64,000 nucleotides of DNA from Candidatus Coprousia avicola (GTDB lineage: Bacteria; Actinomycetota; Coriobacteriia; Coriobacteriales; Coriobacteriaceae). A program made the position numbers and the translations under genes. The stretch covers positions 1 through 64,000 of the forward strand of contig DVMF01000083.1 of NCBI GenBank assembly GCA_018715125.1, given 5' to 3'. Under the pieces are notes generated by a model, which saw only the letters and a list, made by a program, of their open reading frames with translations, was not told the origin of the DNA and made no database searches. Each line of letters starts with the position of its first letter. Position 1 is the stretch's first letter. Shown here piece after piece: positions 27,136 through 35,917 of this stretch.

Positions 27136-28428
27136 CTACTGCGCGGCGGTGTCCGAACCCACGCGGCTCGAGCTCTCCGGCGTGATGGTCATGCTCTCAA
27201 AGCGGTTCTCCATGTACTCGTTGTCAAAGTTGCGTGCGTAGAACTCCTCCACGGGCGTCGTTCCCGCCGTGCCCGAGAGTCGCTCGAACCAGCAGTCGAG
27301 CGCCTGCAGCGTCATGATCGCGTTGATGAGCATGAGTACGGCGCAGAGCGCGGTGAAGGAGTAGCGGATCTTCCAAGGGATGAGGTTGATGAGCTTGAGC
27401 AGACGCGGCAGACACAGCTTGATCCATACAAAGCCCAGACCGCCCCACATGAGCATGAACGGCGTTGAGGTGCGGCCTTGGAAGATGGTGGCGACGGGGT
27501 CGGCGACGCCGAAGATCATCGTCCCGGTGTAGTCCCAAGCCACGGCGCCAAAGGCTGTCTGCATGAACCAGCTCACGAATGCCTCGAACACGCCGCCGAT
27601 GACGGCGGAGACCACAAAGATGATGATCGGGTTCGACTTGTAGAAGCGGTTGAGCGCGATGGTCATGAGACAGGCGCCCACGCCGTAGATGGGCGAGAAG
27701 GGTCCAAAGAGCAGGCCGGCGCGGTCCTGGTAGACACCGGGATCGACCCAGACCATGTGGTAGATGACTTCGATGATGAGGCCGAGGATGCTGCAGACCA
27801 CGAAGACCCAGAACAGGTTGAAAAAATTGAGCTTAATAAAGCCCGTGCCTTCGAGATCGCGACCGAGCATGCCGCGCGCGGCGGCCTCGCGGTCCTCCAG
27901 GTCGCGCAGATGGCGCTGCAGTTTGCGCTCCTCGTGAAGCGAGGGGTCGACGGTGACGGAGAGGGCGATCAGGATGATGAGCTGCACGCCCGGGCGGATG
28001 AGCTCGGCGCCGATGCCCTGCAGCATCATGAGCACGAGAATCTCGACGATGGTCGTTACGATGAGGATGTGCGACACGAGCGCGGCGCGCCGCCGATGGT
28101 TACGCAACAGCGTGATGCCAAACACCACGAGTGCGATGGCGTTGGCCACCGCGATGACGATGCCGATGGTAAAGATGATGAGGGTGAGGGTGGGGTCGAG
28201 GTTTACGCTGAGTCCGGCGGGATCGGTGATGAGCGCCCAGCCCCACAGCACCATAAAGAGGGCGAGCACTGGCGCGGTGACGATGCCGTCGATGAGGCAC
28301 AGCACGCCGTAGATTCTGGCGGCGAGCGACAGCTTGCGCGTCTGTTCGGGCGTGGGCGTGTCGGGGTTGAGGTCGTTGCCGGGCAGATCGTAGTCGGGTA
28401 GCGGCGCGTCAGGTGTGGGCTCGGTCAT
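27136..28428 (-). CDS. CmpB-family polytopic membrane protein
   Basis: 430 residues; GAGGAG lies 5 bp before the ATG at 28428. The N-terminal half has four hydrophobic helices. A charged stretch follows (HEERKLQRHLRDLEDREAAA), then the ABC_trans_CmpB (putative ABC-transporter type IV) domain: FFNLFWVFVVCSILGLIIEV, GPFSPIYGVGACLM, GGVFEAFVSWFMQTAFGAVAWDY. A longer reading from 28491 has no ribosome site. The family is common in Firmicutes and Actinobacteria but has no settled function, and no ATPase gene is adjacent. Confidence 0.82.
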   Translation of the reverse strand: MTEPTPDAPLPDYDLPGNDLNPDTPTPEQTRKLSLAARIYGVLCLIDGIVTAPVLALFMVLWGWALITDPAGLSVNLDPTLTLIIFTIGIVIAVANAIALVVFGITLLRNHRRRAALVSHILIVTTIVEILVLMMLQGIGAELIRPGVQLIILIALSVTVDPSLHEERKLQRHLRDLEDREAAARGMLGRDLEGTGFIKLNFFNLFWVFVVCSILGLIIEVIYHMVWVDPGVYQDRAGLLFGPFSPIYGVGACLMTIALNRFYKSNPIIIFVVSAVIGGVFEAFVSWFMQTAFGAVAWDYTGTMIFGVADPVATIFQGRTSTPFMLMWGGLGFVWIKLCLPRLLKLINLIPWKIRYSFTALCAVLMLINAIMTLQALDCWFERLSGTAGTTPVEEFYARNFDNEYMENRFESMTITPESSSRVGSDTAAQ

Positions 28429-28596
28429 GGGGACTCCTCGGCGGGTTGCCCCGCCAGTCGTTCGATATGCGTGAACGCTATGGTACCCCATGTGGCAGCC
28501 GTGCTCGGCGTGCCATAATTAAGCCTTTCTGAGGACGGATGGCGCAGGCCCGCGGCGACGGCGCGGCCCCGCGCTTTGAGGCTGAGGACGGCGACC

Positions 28597-30387
28597 ATGA
28601 TGCAATACAGCGAGATGGGCGAAGGACGTTTTCGCGGGACTGCCCCGCGGCACGACGGCGCGCGATGCGGCGCGCAGCACGACCGCGCAGGATATGACGG
28701 CGCACCGCGCGCCGCCGCGCCGGAAGACGATGCGCTGCACGAGGAGTGCGGCGTCTTTGGCGTCTGGGCTCCGGGGCGCGACGTGGCGCGCCTGACCTAC
28801 TTCGGCCTCATGTCGCTTCAGCACCGCGGGCAGGAGTCCGCGGGCATAGCCGTCGGCGACGGCGGCACCGTTATGGTCCGCAAGGAGCTCGGCCTCGTAA
28901 GCCAGGTCTTTACCGATGCCGACCTTGCGGCCCTGCCCGGCCAGCTCGCCATCGGCCACGTGCGCTACGGCACGGCGGGCGCCAAGAGCTGGGAGGCCGC
29001 CCAGCCGCACCTTTCCACCATCAACGACGTGATCATCGCGCTTGCCCACAACGGCACGCTCGTCAACACCGACGAGTTGCGCCGCCAGCTTATCGACCTC
29101 GGCGTCAACTTCCTCTCCAACTCGGACTCCGAGGTGGCGGCGAAGCTCATCGGCTACTTCACCCAGCGTACGAGCCACCTGCGCGAGGGTATCCGCAAAA
29201 CCATGGAGCTCGTGCGCGGCGGCTACGCCATGGCGCTCATCAACGAGCAGGCGCTCTACGCGTTCCGCGACCCCTTTGGCATCCGCCCGCTCGTGTTGGG
29301 CTACCTGCCCGCCAATGATCAATCTGGGGACGGGGTTGTTTTGAAGCATGCTGAGGCCGAGGGCGCTGCCGCGGGTGCCGCCGGCACCGCGCCGGATGGC
29401 GTCGCCCACACCCTGCCCGACCGCGTCGGCGGCTGGATCGTTGCCTCCGAGACCTGCGCGCTCGACATCGTGGGCGCCACGTACGTACGCGACATCCGCC
29501 CGGGCGAGATCCTGCGCATCTCGGCGGAGGGCCTTGTCTCCGAGCAGGGCGTGCCCGCCGCGCCGGAGGTGGCCGAGTGCATCTTCGAGCAGGTGTACTT
29601 TGCGCGCCCCGACTCGCTCATGGGCGGCAAGTCCGTCTATGCCTGCCGCTACGACATGGGCCGTCAGCTCGCGCGCGAGGCGCCCGTCGAGGCGGACATG
29701 GTTATCGGCGTTCCCGACTCCGGCCTGCCCCCGGCGGAGGGGTTCGCGCGCGAGAGCGGCATCCCCTTTGGCGAGGGTCTCATCAAGAACCGCTATGTGG
29801 CGCGCACGTTCATCCAGCCCACGCAGGAGCTTCGCGCCCGGGGAGTTCGCATGAAGCTCAACCCCCTGCGCGACAACATCGCGGGCAAGCGCCTGGTGGT
29901 TATCGACGATTCCATCGTGCGCGGCACCACCATGGTGCAGCTCGTCCATATGCTGCGCGAGGCGGGGGCTGCCGAGGTCCACGTCCGCATCAATTCGCCC
30001 GAGGTGACGTGGCCGTGCTTCTACGGCATCGATACCGACGTGCAGTCCCAGCTCATCAGCGCCAACAAGACGCCGGAGGAGATCTGCGCCTACATCGGTG
30101 CCGACTCGCTCGCATTCCTCTCGGTCGAAGGGCTGCTTGCGTGCGTGCCCGCCATCGGGGAGCCCCTTGCGGATGCGGAGCCGTCCGGCGCTGCCTGCCC
30201 CGCGCGCGGCTACTGCACGGCGTGCTTCACGGGCGTTTACCCGGTGGCAATTCCCGAGAGCTTCGGGCGTGACAAGTTCATGCCCGGCTACGATCCCTGC
30301 AATCTGACGCAGGCGACAGCACTGCCGCGCGACGTGGTCACCACAAAGGATCGCGACCGCAGCTGGGAGTCTGCGCACCGCGCGTAG
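28597..30387 (+). CDS. purF: Amidophosphoribosyltransferase
   Basis: PurF makes phosphoribosylamine from PRPP and glutamine, the first step of purine synthesis. The start is ATG 28597 (or 28600), after GAGG. The Ntn-glutaminase Cys is in LHEECGVFGVW at residue 51, so the leader removed on maturation would be about 50 residues, longer than usual. QHRGQESAGIA, GHVRYGT and HNGTLVN are typical. The PRPP-binding motif is VVIDDSIVRGTTM. Unusually, about 35-40 residues rich in Gly/Ala (NDQSGDGVVLKHAEAEG...) are inserted between GIRPLVLGYLP and VGGWIVASETCALD. Part of that DNA resembles an intergenic repeat at 58268. The frame stays open and all active-site motifs are present. Confidence 0.95.
   Translation: MMQYSEMGEGRFRGTAPRHDGARCGAQHDRAGYDGAPRAAAPEDDALHEECGVFGVWAPGRDVARLTYFGLMSLQHRGQESAGIAVGDGGTVMVRKELGLVSQVFTDADLAALPGQLAIGHVRYGTAGAKSWEAAQPHLSTINDVIIALAHNGTLVNTDELRRQLIDLGVNFLSNSDSEVAAKLIGYFTQRTSHLREGIRKTMELVRGGYAMALINEQALYAFRDPFGIRPLVLGYLPANDQSGDGVVLKHAEAEGAAAGAAGTAPDGVAHTLPDRVGGWIVASETCALDIVGATYVRDIRPGEILRISAEGLVSEQGVPAAPEVAECIFEQVYFARPDSLMGGKSVYACRYDMGRQLAREAPVEADMVIGVPDSGLPPAEGFARESGIPFGEGLIKNRYVARTFIQPTQELRARGVRMKLNPLRDNIAGKRLVVIDDSIVRGTTMVQLVHMLREAGAAEVHVRINSPEVTWPCFYGIDTDVQSQLISANKTPEEICAYIGADSLAFLSVEGLLACVPAIGEPLADAEPSGAACPARGYCTACFTGVYPVAIPESFGRDKFMPGYDPCNLTQATALPRDVVTTKDRDRSWESAHRA
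29325..29347 (+). repeat. Repeat-like segment inside purF
   Basis: AATCTGGGGACGGGGT (29331-29346 region) matches the ATTTGGGGACGGGGT unit repeated after the phosphohexomutase gene (58268-58359), differing at one base. It sits at the left edge of the extra Gly/Ala-rich segment of PurF and keeps the reading frame. Confidence 0.5.
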
Positions 30388-30539
30388 CGTCGTCGTCGGG
30401 CGCTGCCAAGCAGCGAGCGCGTAGCGTCGTCGGGCGCGCGGAGAGGCCCGGCCCGAAATGCTCGGCGAGCAGGCGCGTGCGGTCGCGGTGCACCTGCTAT
30501 GATTTGTCTATCTGAGAGTTTCTCCCGAAAGGACCGCCG

Positions 30540-31655
30540 ATGAGCGAGACACCCAAGCATGTGACCTACGAGGACGCCGGCGTCGACACGGCCGAGGGCG
30601 GCCGCGCCGTCGACGCGATTAAAGAGATGGTGGCCGCCACGGCGCGCCCCGAGGTCATCGGCGGCATCGGCGGCTTCGGCGGGCTCTTCTCCGCTGCGGC
30701 CCTCAAAGACATGGAGGACCCCATCCTCATCAGCGGCACCGACGGCGTGGGCACCAAGCTCGTGCTCGCCCAGCTGCTCGATCGACACGAGACGGTGGGT
30801 CAGGACCTCGTCGCCATGTGCGTGAACGACATCCTCGCCTCGGGCGCCGAGCCGCTGTTCTTCCTCGACTACGTGGCCATCGGGCACATCGAGGCCGCGC
30901 ACATGGCCCAGATCGTGAAGGGCGTGGCCGACGGCTGCAAGCTCGCGGGCTGCGCGCTCGTGGGCGGCGAGATGGCCGAGCACCCCGGCGTCATGCGCCC
31001 GGACGATTACGACCTCGCCGGCTTCACCGTGGGCGTGGTCGACCGCCCGAAGATGCTCGACCCGGCCGACGTGCGCCCGGGTGACGTGATCTTGGGCCTC
31101 GCCTCCACGGGCATCCACTCCAACGGGTATTCGCTCGTGCGCAAGGTCATCGGCGTGGACGGTATCGTGCCGGGCACGCCCGAGGCCGCGGCAAAGCGCG
31201 CCGAGCTGGAGCAGCCGCTCGAGGCGCTGGGCGGAGCCAGCTTGGCCGACGCCCTGCTCGCGCCCACCCGCATCTACGTCAAGCCCGTGCTCGAGGCGCT
31301 GCGCGGCGGCGCGGCGGGCAAGGTCCACGCCATCGCCCACATCACGGGCGGCGGTATCACCGAGAACCTCAACCGCGCGCTTGCTGCGGACGTCGACGCC
31401 GTGGTCGATCGGCGCGCCGACGGCAGCTTTGCGTGGAACGTGCCGCCCGTCATCTCCTACATCGCGCGCGAGGCGGGGCTTACGGCGGACGAGGCCTGCA
31501 AGACGTTCAACATGGGCGTCGGCCTGATGCTCATCTGCGCGCCGGAGGACGAGGCCGCGGTTACCGCTGCGCTTGAGGCCGCGGGGGAGCATCCGTTCCG
31601 CGTGGGCACGTGCGTCGCGGGTACCGGTAAGGTGGTGTACGCCGATGAGCGCTAA
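30540..31655 (+). CDS. purM: Phosphoribosylformylglycinamidine cyclo-ligase (AIR synthetase)
   Basis: 371 residues with GAAAGGA before the ATG and a TATGAT-like -10 at 30497-30502. PurM closes FGAM to AIR using ATP. VTYEDAGVDTAEGGRAVDAI, ISGTDGVGTKLVLA, GQDLVAMCVNDILASGAEPL and GGEMAEHPG are hallmark motifs; GLASTGIHSNGYSLVRKV and ITGGGITENLNRAL mark the second half. The last 11 bp overlap purN, implying coupled translation. Confidence 0.97.
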   Translation: MSETPKHVTYEDAGVDTAEGGRAVDAIKEMVAATARPEVIGGIGGFGGLFSAAALKDMEDPILISGTDGVGTKLVLAQLLDRHETVGQDLVAMCVNDILASGAEPLFFLDYVAIGHIEAAHMAQIVKGVADGCKLAGCALVGGEMAEHPGVMRPDDYDLAGFTVGVVDRPKMLDPADVRPGDVILGLASTGIHSNGYSLVRKVIGVDGIVPGTPEAAAKRAELEQPLEALGGASLADALLAPTRIYVKPVLEALRGGAAGKVHAIAHITGGGITENLNRALAADVDAVVDRRADGSFAWNVPPVISYIAREAGLTADEACKTFNMGVGLMLICAPEDEAAVTAALEAAGEHPFRVGTCVAGTGKVVYADER

Positions 31656-32514
31656 CGAGTCTGAGCGCAACGGCGCCGCGCGCGACGACGAGTACCGTCG
31701 CCTGGTAGAGGAGGCGGGCCTGCCGCCCGAGGCGCTGCCGACGGACGCGTTCTTTACGGCCAACGTCGACGCCGAGCTCGCCCGTGCGGTCGCGCAGGCA
31801 GCTGGCGCGGATGCGGACGGAGATGCCGCGGAGGCCGCCGCGCCTCAAACGAGCAATCAGATTCAGGCCGCCCGCGCGACCGCACGCGCCGCGGGCGAGC
31901 CCTTAGCCCCGCTCACCATCGGCGTGCTCGTCTCGGGTTCGGGCACCAACCTGCAGGCGCTGATCGACCGCATCGCCGACGGGACCTTGAACGCGCGCAT
32001 CGCGCTCGTGGTTGCGAGCCGCCCCTCGGCTTATGGCCTCAAGCGCGCCGAGGCCGCCGGCATCCAGACGCTCACCCTCTCCAAAGAGGTGTACGCCGAT
32101 CCTATCGCCGCGGACGAGGTCATTGCCCACGAGCTGCTCGCCGCGGGCGTCGACTACGTCATTATGGCCGGCTACATGCGCAAGGTGCACGCGCCGCTGT
32201 TGGCGACGTTTCCCGGGCGCATCATCAACCTGCACCCGGCGCTGCTGCCGAGCTTCCCGGGTGCGCACGGCATCCAGGACGCCTACGACCGCGGGGTCAA
32301 GGTGACGGGTGTGACGGTGCACATCGCCAACGCCGCCTACGACCAGGGGCCCATCATCGCGCAGGAGCCCGTGCGCGTGGAGGAGGGCTGGTCGGTCGAC
32401 GAGCTCGAGGCCGCCATTCACGCGGTCGAGCACCGGCTGTACCCTGAGGTGGTCGAGCTGCTGGCCGAGGGCCGCGTTCAGGTACGGGAGAACCTGACGG
32501 TGGCGATTTCGTAA
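31645..32514 (+). CDS. purN: Phosphoribosylglycinamide formyltransferase with N-terminal extension
   Basis: 289 residues from ATG 31645, inside the end of purM. PurN adds a formyl group from 10-formyl-THF to GAR. The catalytic domain starts near residue 90 (TIGVLVSGSGTNLQALIDRI). The catalytic triad is Asn195 and His197 in NLHPALLPSFPGAHG and Asp233 in AYDQGPIIAQ. Bacterial PurN is usually about 200 residues; here an acidic/Ala-rich extension of about 88 residues precedes the domain. It has the look of a helical linker and no recognised fold. Confidence 0.94.
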   Translation: MSANESERNGAARDDEYRRLVEEAGLPPEALPTDAFFTANVDAELARAVAQAAGADADGDAAEAAAPQTSNQIQAARATARAAGEPLAPLTIGVLVSGSGTNLQALIDRIADGTLNARIALVVASRPSAYGLKRAEAAGIQTLTLSKEVYADPIAADEVIAHELLAAGVDYVIMAGYMRKVHAPLLATFPGRIINLHPALLPSFPGAHGIQDAYDRGVKVTGVTVHIANAAYDQGPIIAQEPVRVEEGWSVDELEAAIHAVEHRLYPEVVELLAEGRVQVRENLTVAIS

Positions 32515-32605
32515 CAAGAGGCCGCGCGGGCATGTGCGCGGCGCGGGCGTAGGGAAGACGCCAGGCGGTCCGCGCGGTGCGCCGGCTGCGGGGGAGGACT
32601 GCGCT

Positions 32606-34462
32606 ATGGCTGCGACGGATCGCGAACGTACACATCGGGGCGGGGGAGACGCTCGTCCCCCGCGCCGTCCTGCCGCTGCGTCCGGGCGCAAGGGCGCCGC
32701 GTCTGCGTCCACCGCGCGCCCCCATGCCTCCGGCGGCAGGCCAAAAGGACCGGGCCGCAAGCCCGCGCCCGCCGCGCGTCCGCACGCCTCCGCCGGCGCG
32801 CCGCCCCGCCGTCCCGCGGCATCGGCGCATCCCGACCGTCCCCGTCGCGAGGCTGCCGCCCCGCGCCCCGGCGCGCCCCACCGCCGGTCGGCCGCACCGC
32901 GCGCCGCGGCACCCAACGGTGCCCGTGCGCCGCGACCCTCGTCGCGCCGGCGCGACCCCGCGCGCGTCAACCGCACGCGCTTTGGGTATCCCACGGTAAG
33001 CGAGCGCCTCGCCAAGAGCGCCGGCCGTGTGGCGCCGCGCCGGCGCAGCGTGGTGGGCTCGACGGTCCAGCATAACGGTTCGCTCGGCTACATAGGCCGC
33101 GGGCCCTTCGGCCGCGGCTCCTCGCAGCGCCGGGCAGCTCGGGCGGGCCTGCTCAAAGTCGCGCCGTACGCCCTTGGGGTCGTGGTCGCGGTCGCGCTGC
33201 TCTGGGGCATCGGCTCGGCGGTGCAGGGCGGCTGGAGCCCGCTCGCCTTTCTGGTCCCCGCTCCCGCCCCGGTTGAGCTTACCGGGGCCGCCCGCGGTAT
33301 CGCCGGCGCCCTCGAGATGCCGCCCGAGCAGTCGACCCTGCAGGTGCGCAGCGGCGGTGCGCGCGTGCTCACACCGGGCCGGGTGACGGCCACGGGCACC
33401 GGCCGGGTGACGTTCTCGGCCGTCGGCGACAACCTCGCCAACGAGAACCTGCTCGCCATCGCCGACGCCGCCTCCGGCGCCACGGGCGACGGCCAGTACG
33501 ACTTCAACGCGTTCTACGACGGCATCCGCGATGAGATCCAGGGGTACGACATCGCTTTCGTCAACCAAGAGACGACGCTCGGCGGCCCCGATCGCTACGG
33601 TTACAACGGCTATCCCTCCTACAACACGCCGGATACCATGGCCGATGCCCTCATCGCCGCCGGGTGGGATGTTATCTCGCTCAACACCAACCATACCTAC
33701 GACACCGGCGAGCCCGCCATCCAGCATAGTCACGAGGTGTGGGGCGCTCACCCCGAGGTGCTCACCATCGGCAGCTACGCCACCGATGCCGCCCGCAACC
33801 GCGTGCAGCTCGTGGAGTGCAACGGCATGCGCATCGCGTTTCTCTCGTACAGCTACGGGCAAAACGGCTACGACCAAAGCGAGCTTCCCAACGATTATTA
33901 CGCCGTACCGTACGTGCGCGAGGACATGCAGGCAGACGTCGCGCGCGCCCGCACGGTGGCGGACGCCGTGGTGGTCTACATGCACTGGGGGACGGAGTAC
34001 GAGCACGAGCCGAGCGCCACGCAGCGCACATGGGCGCAGGAGCTGGCCGATGCCGGCGTCGACCTCGTCATCGGCAGCCATGCCCACGTAATCCAACCGA
34101 TGGAGTGGCTCGAGGGCGCGGGCGGCAAGACGCTGGTGGTCTACGGCATGGGGGACCTGTGGAGCGGATACGACTCATATCCCGAAACGATTCTCTCGGG
34201 CATGATGACCTGCGATATCGTCAAGCTCGATGCGGACGCCGCCGCCGAGGCGGGTCGGGGCGTCGCCATCGAGAATGTCGTCTGGCACCCGCTCATCGAG
34301 CATATGGAGGGCGGGTCGGATACGGTGTATCTCGTGCGCGACTACACGGCGGCGCAGGCCAATGCCAACGAGCTGCTGGCCGACGTTGTGGGCGACCGCT
34401 ACTCGTGGATGTGCGACCTGAGCCACCAGGTCATAGGCGAGGGCTTTACCATCGATCTCTAG
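32606..34462 (+). CDS. CapA-family (PGA_cap) metallophosphatase-like membrane protein
   Basis: 618 residues; GGGGGAGGA precedes ATG 32606. Residues 1-175 are a highly basic, Arg/Pro/Ala-rich cytoplasmic region. One membrane helix follows (GLLKVAPYALGVVVAVALLW). The outer domain starts near 265 with VTFSAVGDNLANENLL and continues with FVNQETTLGG, NTNHTYDTGEP, VYMHWGTEYEHEP and VIGSHAHVIQPMEW. These are the conserved metal-site blocks of CapA proteins, associated with poly-gamma-glutamate or other capsule synthesis. No capBC partners are here, so the substrate is uncertain. A long charged tail before the anchor also occurs in the sortase at 23589. Confidence 0.9.
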   Translation: MAATDRERTHRGGGDARPPRRPAAASGRKGAASASTARPHASGGRPKGPGRKPAPAARPHASAGAPPRRPAASAHPDRPRREAAAPRPGAPHRRSAAPRAAAPNGARAPRPSSRRRDPARVNRTRFGYPTVSERLAKSAGRVAPRRRSVVGSTVQHNGSLGYIGRGPFGRGSSQRRAARAGLLKVAPYALGVVVAVALLWGIGSAVQGGWSPLAFLVPAPAPVELTGAARGIAGALEMPPEQSTLQVRSGGARVLTPGRVTATGTGRVTFSAVGDNLANENLLAIADAASGATGDGQYDFNAFYDGIRDEIQGYDIAFVNQETTLGGPDRYGYNGYPSYNTPDTMADALIAAGWDVISLNTNHTYDTGEPAIQHSHEVWGAHPEVLTIGSYATDAARNRVQLVECNGMRIAFLSYSYGQNGYDQSELPNDYYAVPYVREDMQADVARARTVADAVVVYMHWGTEYEHEPSATQRTWAQELADAGVDLVIGSHAHVIQPMEWLEGAGGKTLVVYGMGDLWSGYDSYPETILSGMMTCDIVKLDADAAAEAGRGVAIENVVWHPLIEHMEGGSDTVYLVRDYTAAQANANELLADVVGDRYSWMCDLSHQVIGEGFTIDL

Positions 34463-34505
34463 GGCTCGCGCCCCTCCTGCCCGCGCCGGGCGTAATAGCC
34501 CGCAG

Positions 34506-34534
34506 CACGCCGCCCCGCGGGTCGGGGCGGCGTG
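34506..34534. terminator. Perfect GC hairpin after CapA gene
   Basis: CACGCCGCCCCG (34506-34517) pairs perfectly with CGGGGCGGCGTG (34523-34534) around a 5-base loop, 43 bp after the stop. No T-tract follows. Downstream, ACCCTATAGGGT (34619-34630) is a perfect 12-bp palindrome in the promoter region of the next gene and could be an operator. Confidence 0.5.
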
Positions 34535-34676
34535 TCGGTCTGTCCCGCGCCGCCTACCCCGTGCGTGCGACCGCTCACCAGATTGTGGGTATGCAGACGC
34601 TGCGGGGCGGGCTTACTAACCCTATAGGGTACTATCCGCCGGCGCCAGCGCGGCGCCCGTCTCAAGGAGGAACATC

Positions 34677-34979
34677 ATGGGTCGTAAAGTCGAGGAGCCG
34701 CTCGAGATCGATTTCGAAGGACTTCAGGCGTACCTGCGTTCCAAGACGCGCGTATTTATGGATGTCGACGGGGACGAGTACTACATTACCCACACGGACG
34801 GGTACTGGCGCGTGCAGGATTGCGGAAAGTTGAACGACAAGGGGCGCTTTACCGATTGCTCCGAGCTCGTCGCCACTATGCCTGAGGTCATTGAGCTGCC
34901 GTTCCGCGACGGCAAGAGCATTCACGACCTGTTTGACCAGGCCGTGTTCTACGAGTCCGATCAAGAGGGCTGGGAGTAG
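34677..34979 (+). CDS. Small conserved-type acidic protein, function unknown
   Basis: 100 residues with AAGGAGGAAC before the ATG. It is soluble and acidic, without membrane segments. The sequence DVDGDEYYITHTDGYWRVQD and the ending DLFDQAVFYESDQEGWE suggest a compact alpha/beta domain. I recognise no family. It stands alone between the CapA gene and an intergenic repeat region, with its own terminator, and codon use like the neighbours supports a real gene. Confidence 0.7.
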   Translation: MGRKVEEPLEIDFEGLQAYLRSKTRVFMDVDGDEYYITHTDGYWRVQDCGKLNDKGRFTDCSELVATMPEVIELPFRDGKSIHDLFDQAVFYESDQEGWE

Positions 34980-35089
34980 CCCCTCCCTTAGGCGCCCCCT
35001 CCCCGAGGGTGGGGCGCGGCGTCTTATGGCCCCGCATGGGCGTGCCGTCCCCTGCGTTGCGCGCCGAGCACCCTCACCATAGGCCCCCG

Positions 35090-35123
35090 GCCGCCGATGC
35101 GCTTGCGTGTCGGCGGCTTTTTT
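35090..35123 (+). terminator. Rho-independent terminator
   Basis: GCCGCCGA (35090-35097) pairs with TCGGCGGC (35110-35117) and is followed by six Ts. It ends transcription of the 34677 gene. Just after it, GTGCGCCGATGC is repeated directly (about 35126 and 35160). Confidence 0.8.
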
Positions 35124-35240
35124 CGTGCGCCGATGCAACCCTGTGCGCGGGGGCAACCCTGTGCGCCGATGCGGCCCTCCGTTTGCGCGTTCTCGTGCGG
35201 TGCTCCCCTCCGTTAGTGCGCTCTTTTCCTGCTCGACCGT

Positions 35241-35322
35241 CGGCCGCCTGAAGATGCAGGAAAACCACTCCGCGGTGCGTTCCGTGACTGTTTGCGAGTG
35301 GTTTTCTGCTATCCGGCGGCCC
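35241..35322. repeat. CCACTC-type hairpin element A
   Basis: GCAGGAAAACCACTC (35256-35270) faces GAGTGGTTTTCTGC (35296-35309), and the pairing extends outward through CGGCCGCC / GGCGGCC. The 14-base core GCAGAAAACCACTC recurs at 40449 and 46645 in similar hairpins. A further partial core (AACCACTCC) is at about 35346. Confidence 0.8.
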
Positions 35323-35435
35323 CCGAAGCTCTCAAAATGGTAGATAACCACTCCTCGGGTTTGTCGCCGGTCTTCCTGCTGTACAGGCATCTTGCCGGAT
35401 GCACCCACTGGCGCATTGCTCGATTCACCGCCGCC

Positions 35436-35678
35436 GTACATTGCTGCGTACATTGCAAGCCCTTTTGCCGGGGCCTCGGTACCTTTCTGGGCGCAATGAA
35501 CCCGGAAATGCGCTGCGGGCGCTGAAACGGGCCCGCCGGTACATTGCGAGGGAAAATGTACAGGCCGCTAGCTGCGGTTTTGCGCACCGTACATTCGCGG
35601 GTTCATTGCCGGGTTCATTGCCGCGGGAAACGTCCCGGAGCTTGGGCAAAACACGCGGCAATGTGCGCGCGAATGTAC
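35436..35678. repeat. Cluster of GTACATTGC motifs in both orientations
   Basis: GTACATTGC is at 35436, 35448 and 35539; variants GTACATTCGC at 35589 and GTTCATTGC at 35601 and 35613. Inverted copies are GCAATGAAC at 35493, AATGTAC at 35555, GCAATGTGC at 35658 and GCGAATGTAC at 35669. The first and last pairs form an outer imperfect inverted repeat of about 26 bp. This fills most of the 940-bp gap before the MarR gene. No coding potential is supported in it. Confidence 0.7.
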
Positions 35679-35917
35679 ACCGGCTCTTAGGCCAGCGCTC
35701 GTCCCGAGCTCGATTGGTCCCGACTCTGCCGCTCGCCCCGGGTTCGGTTGGCGTCTATATGGTTGGCGTCTGTATGGTTGGCGGTTGTATTGGTCCCCGG
35801 TCGGTTATGAAGAAGGCACGCGTGCGTTGACTATTATCCGAAACCGGACTAAACTCCCGTCACGTGTTTCCACCGGAGGTGGGCGCTCACGAGGTTGGTG
35901 CAGAGAGGGGAGGTCGT

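Noticed and set aside
35399-35830. A 143-codon frame across the GTACATTGC cluster
   Set aside because: It is built from the repeats, has odd composition and no ribosome site.
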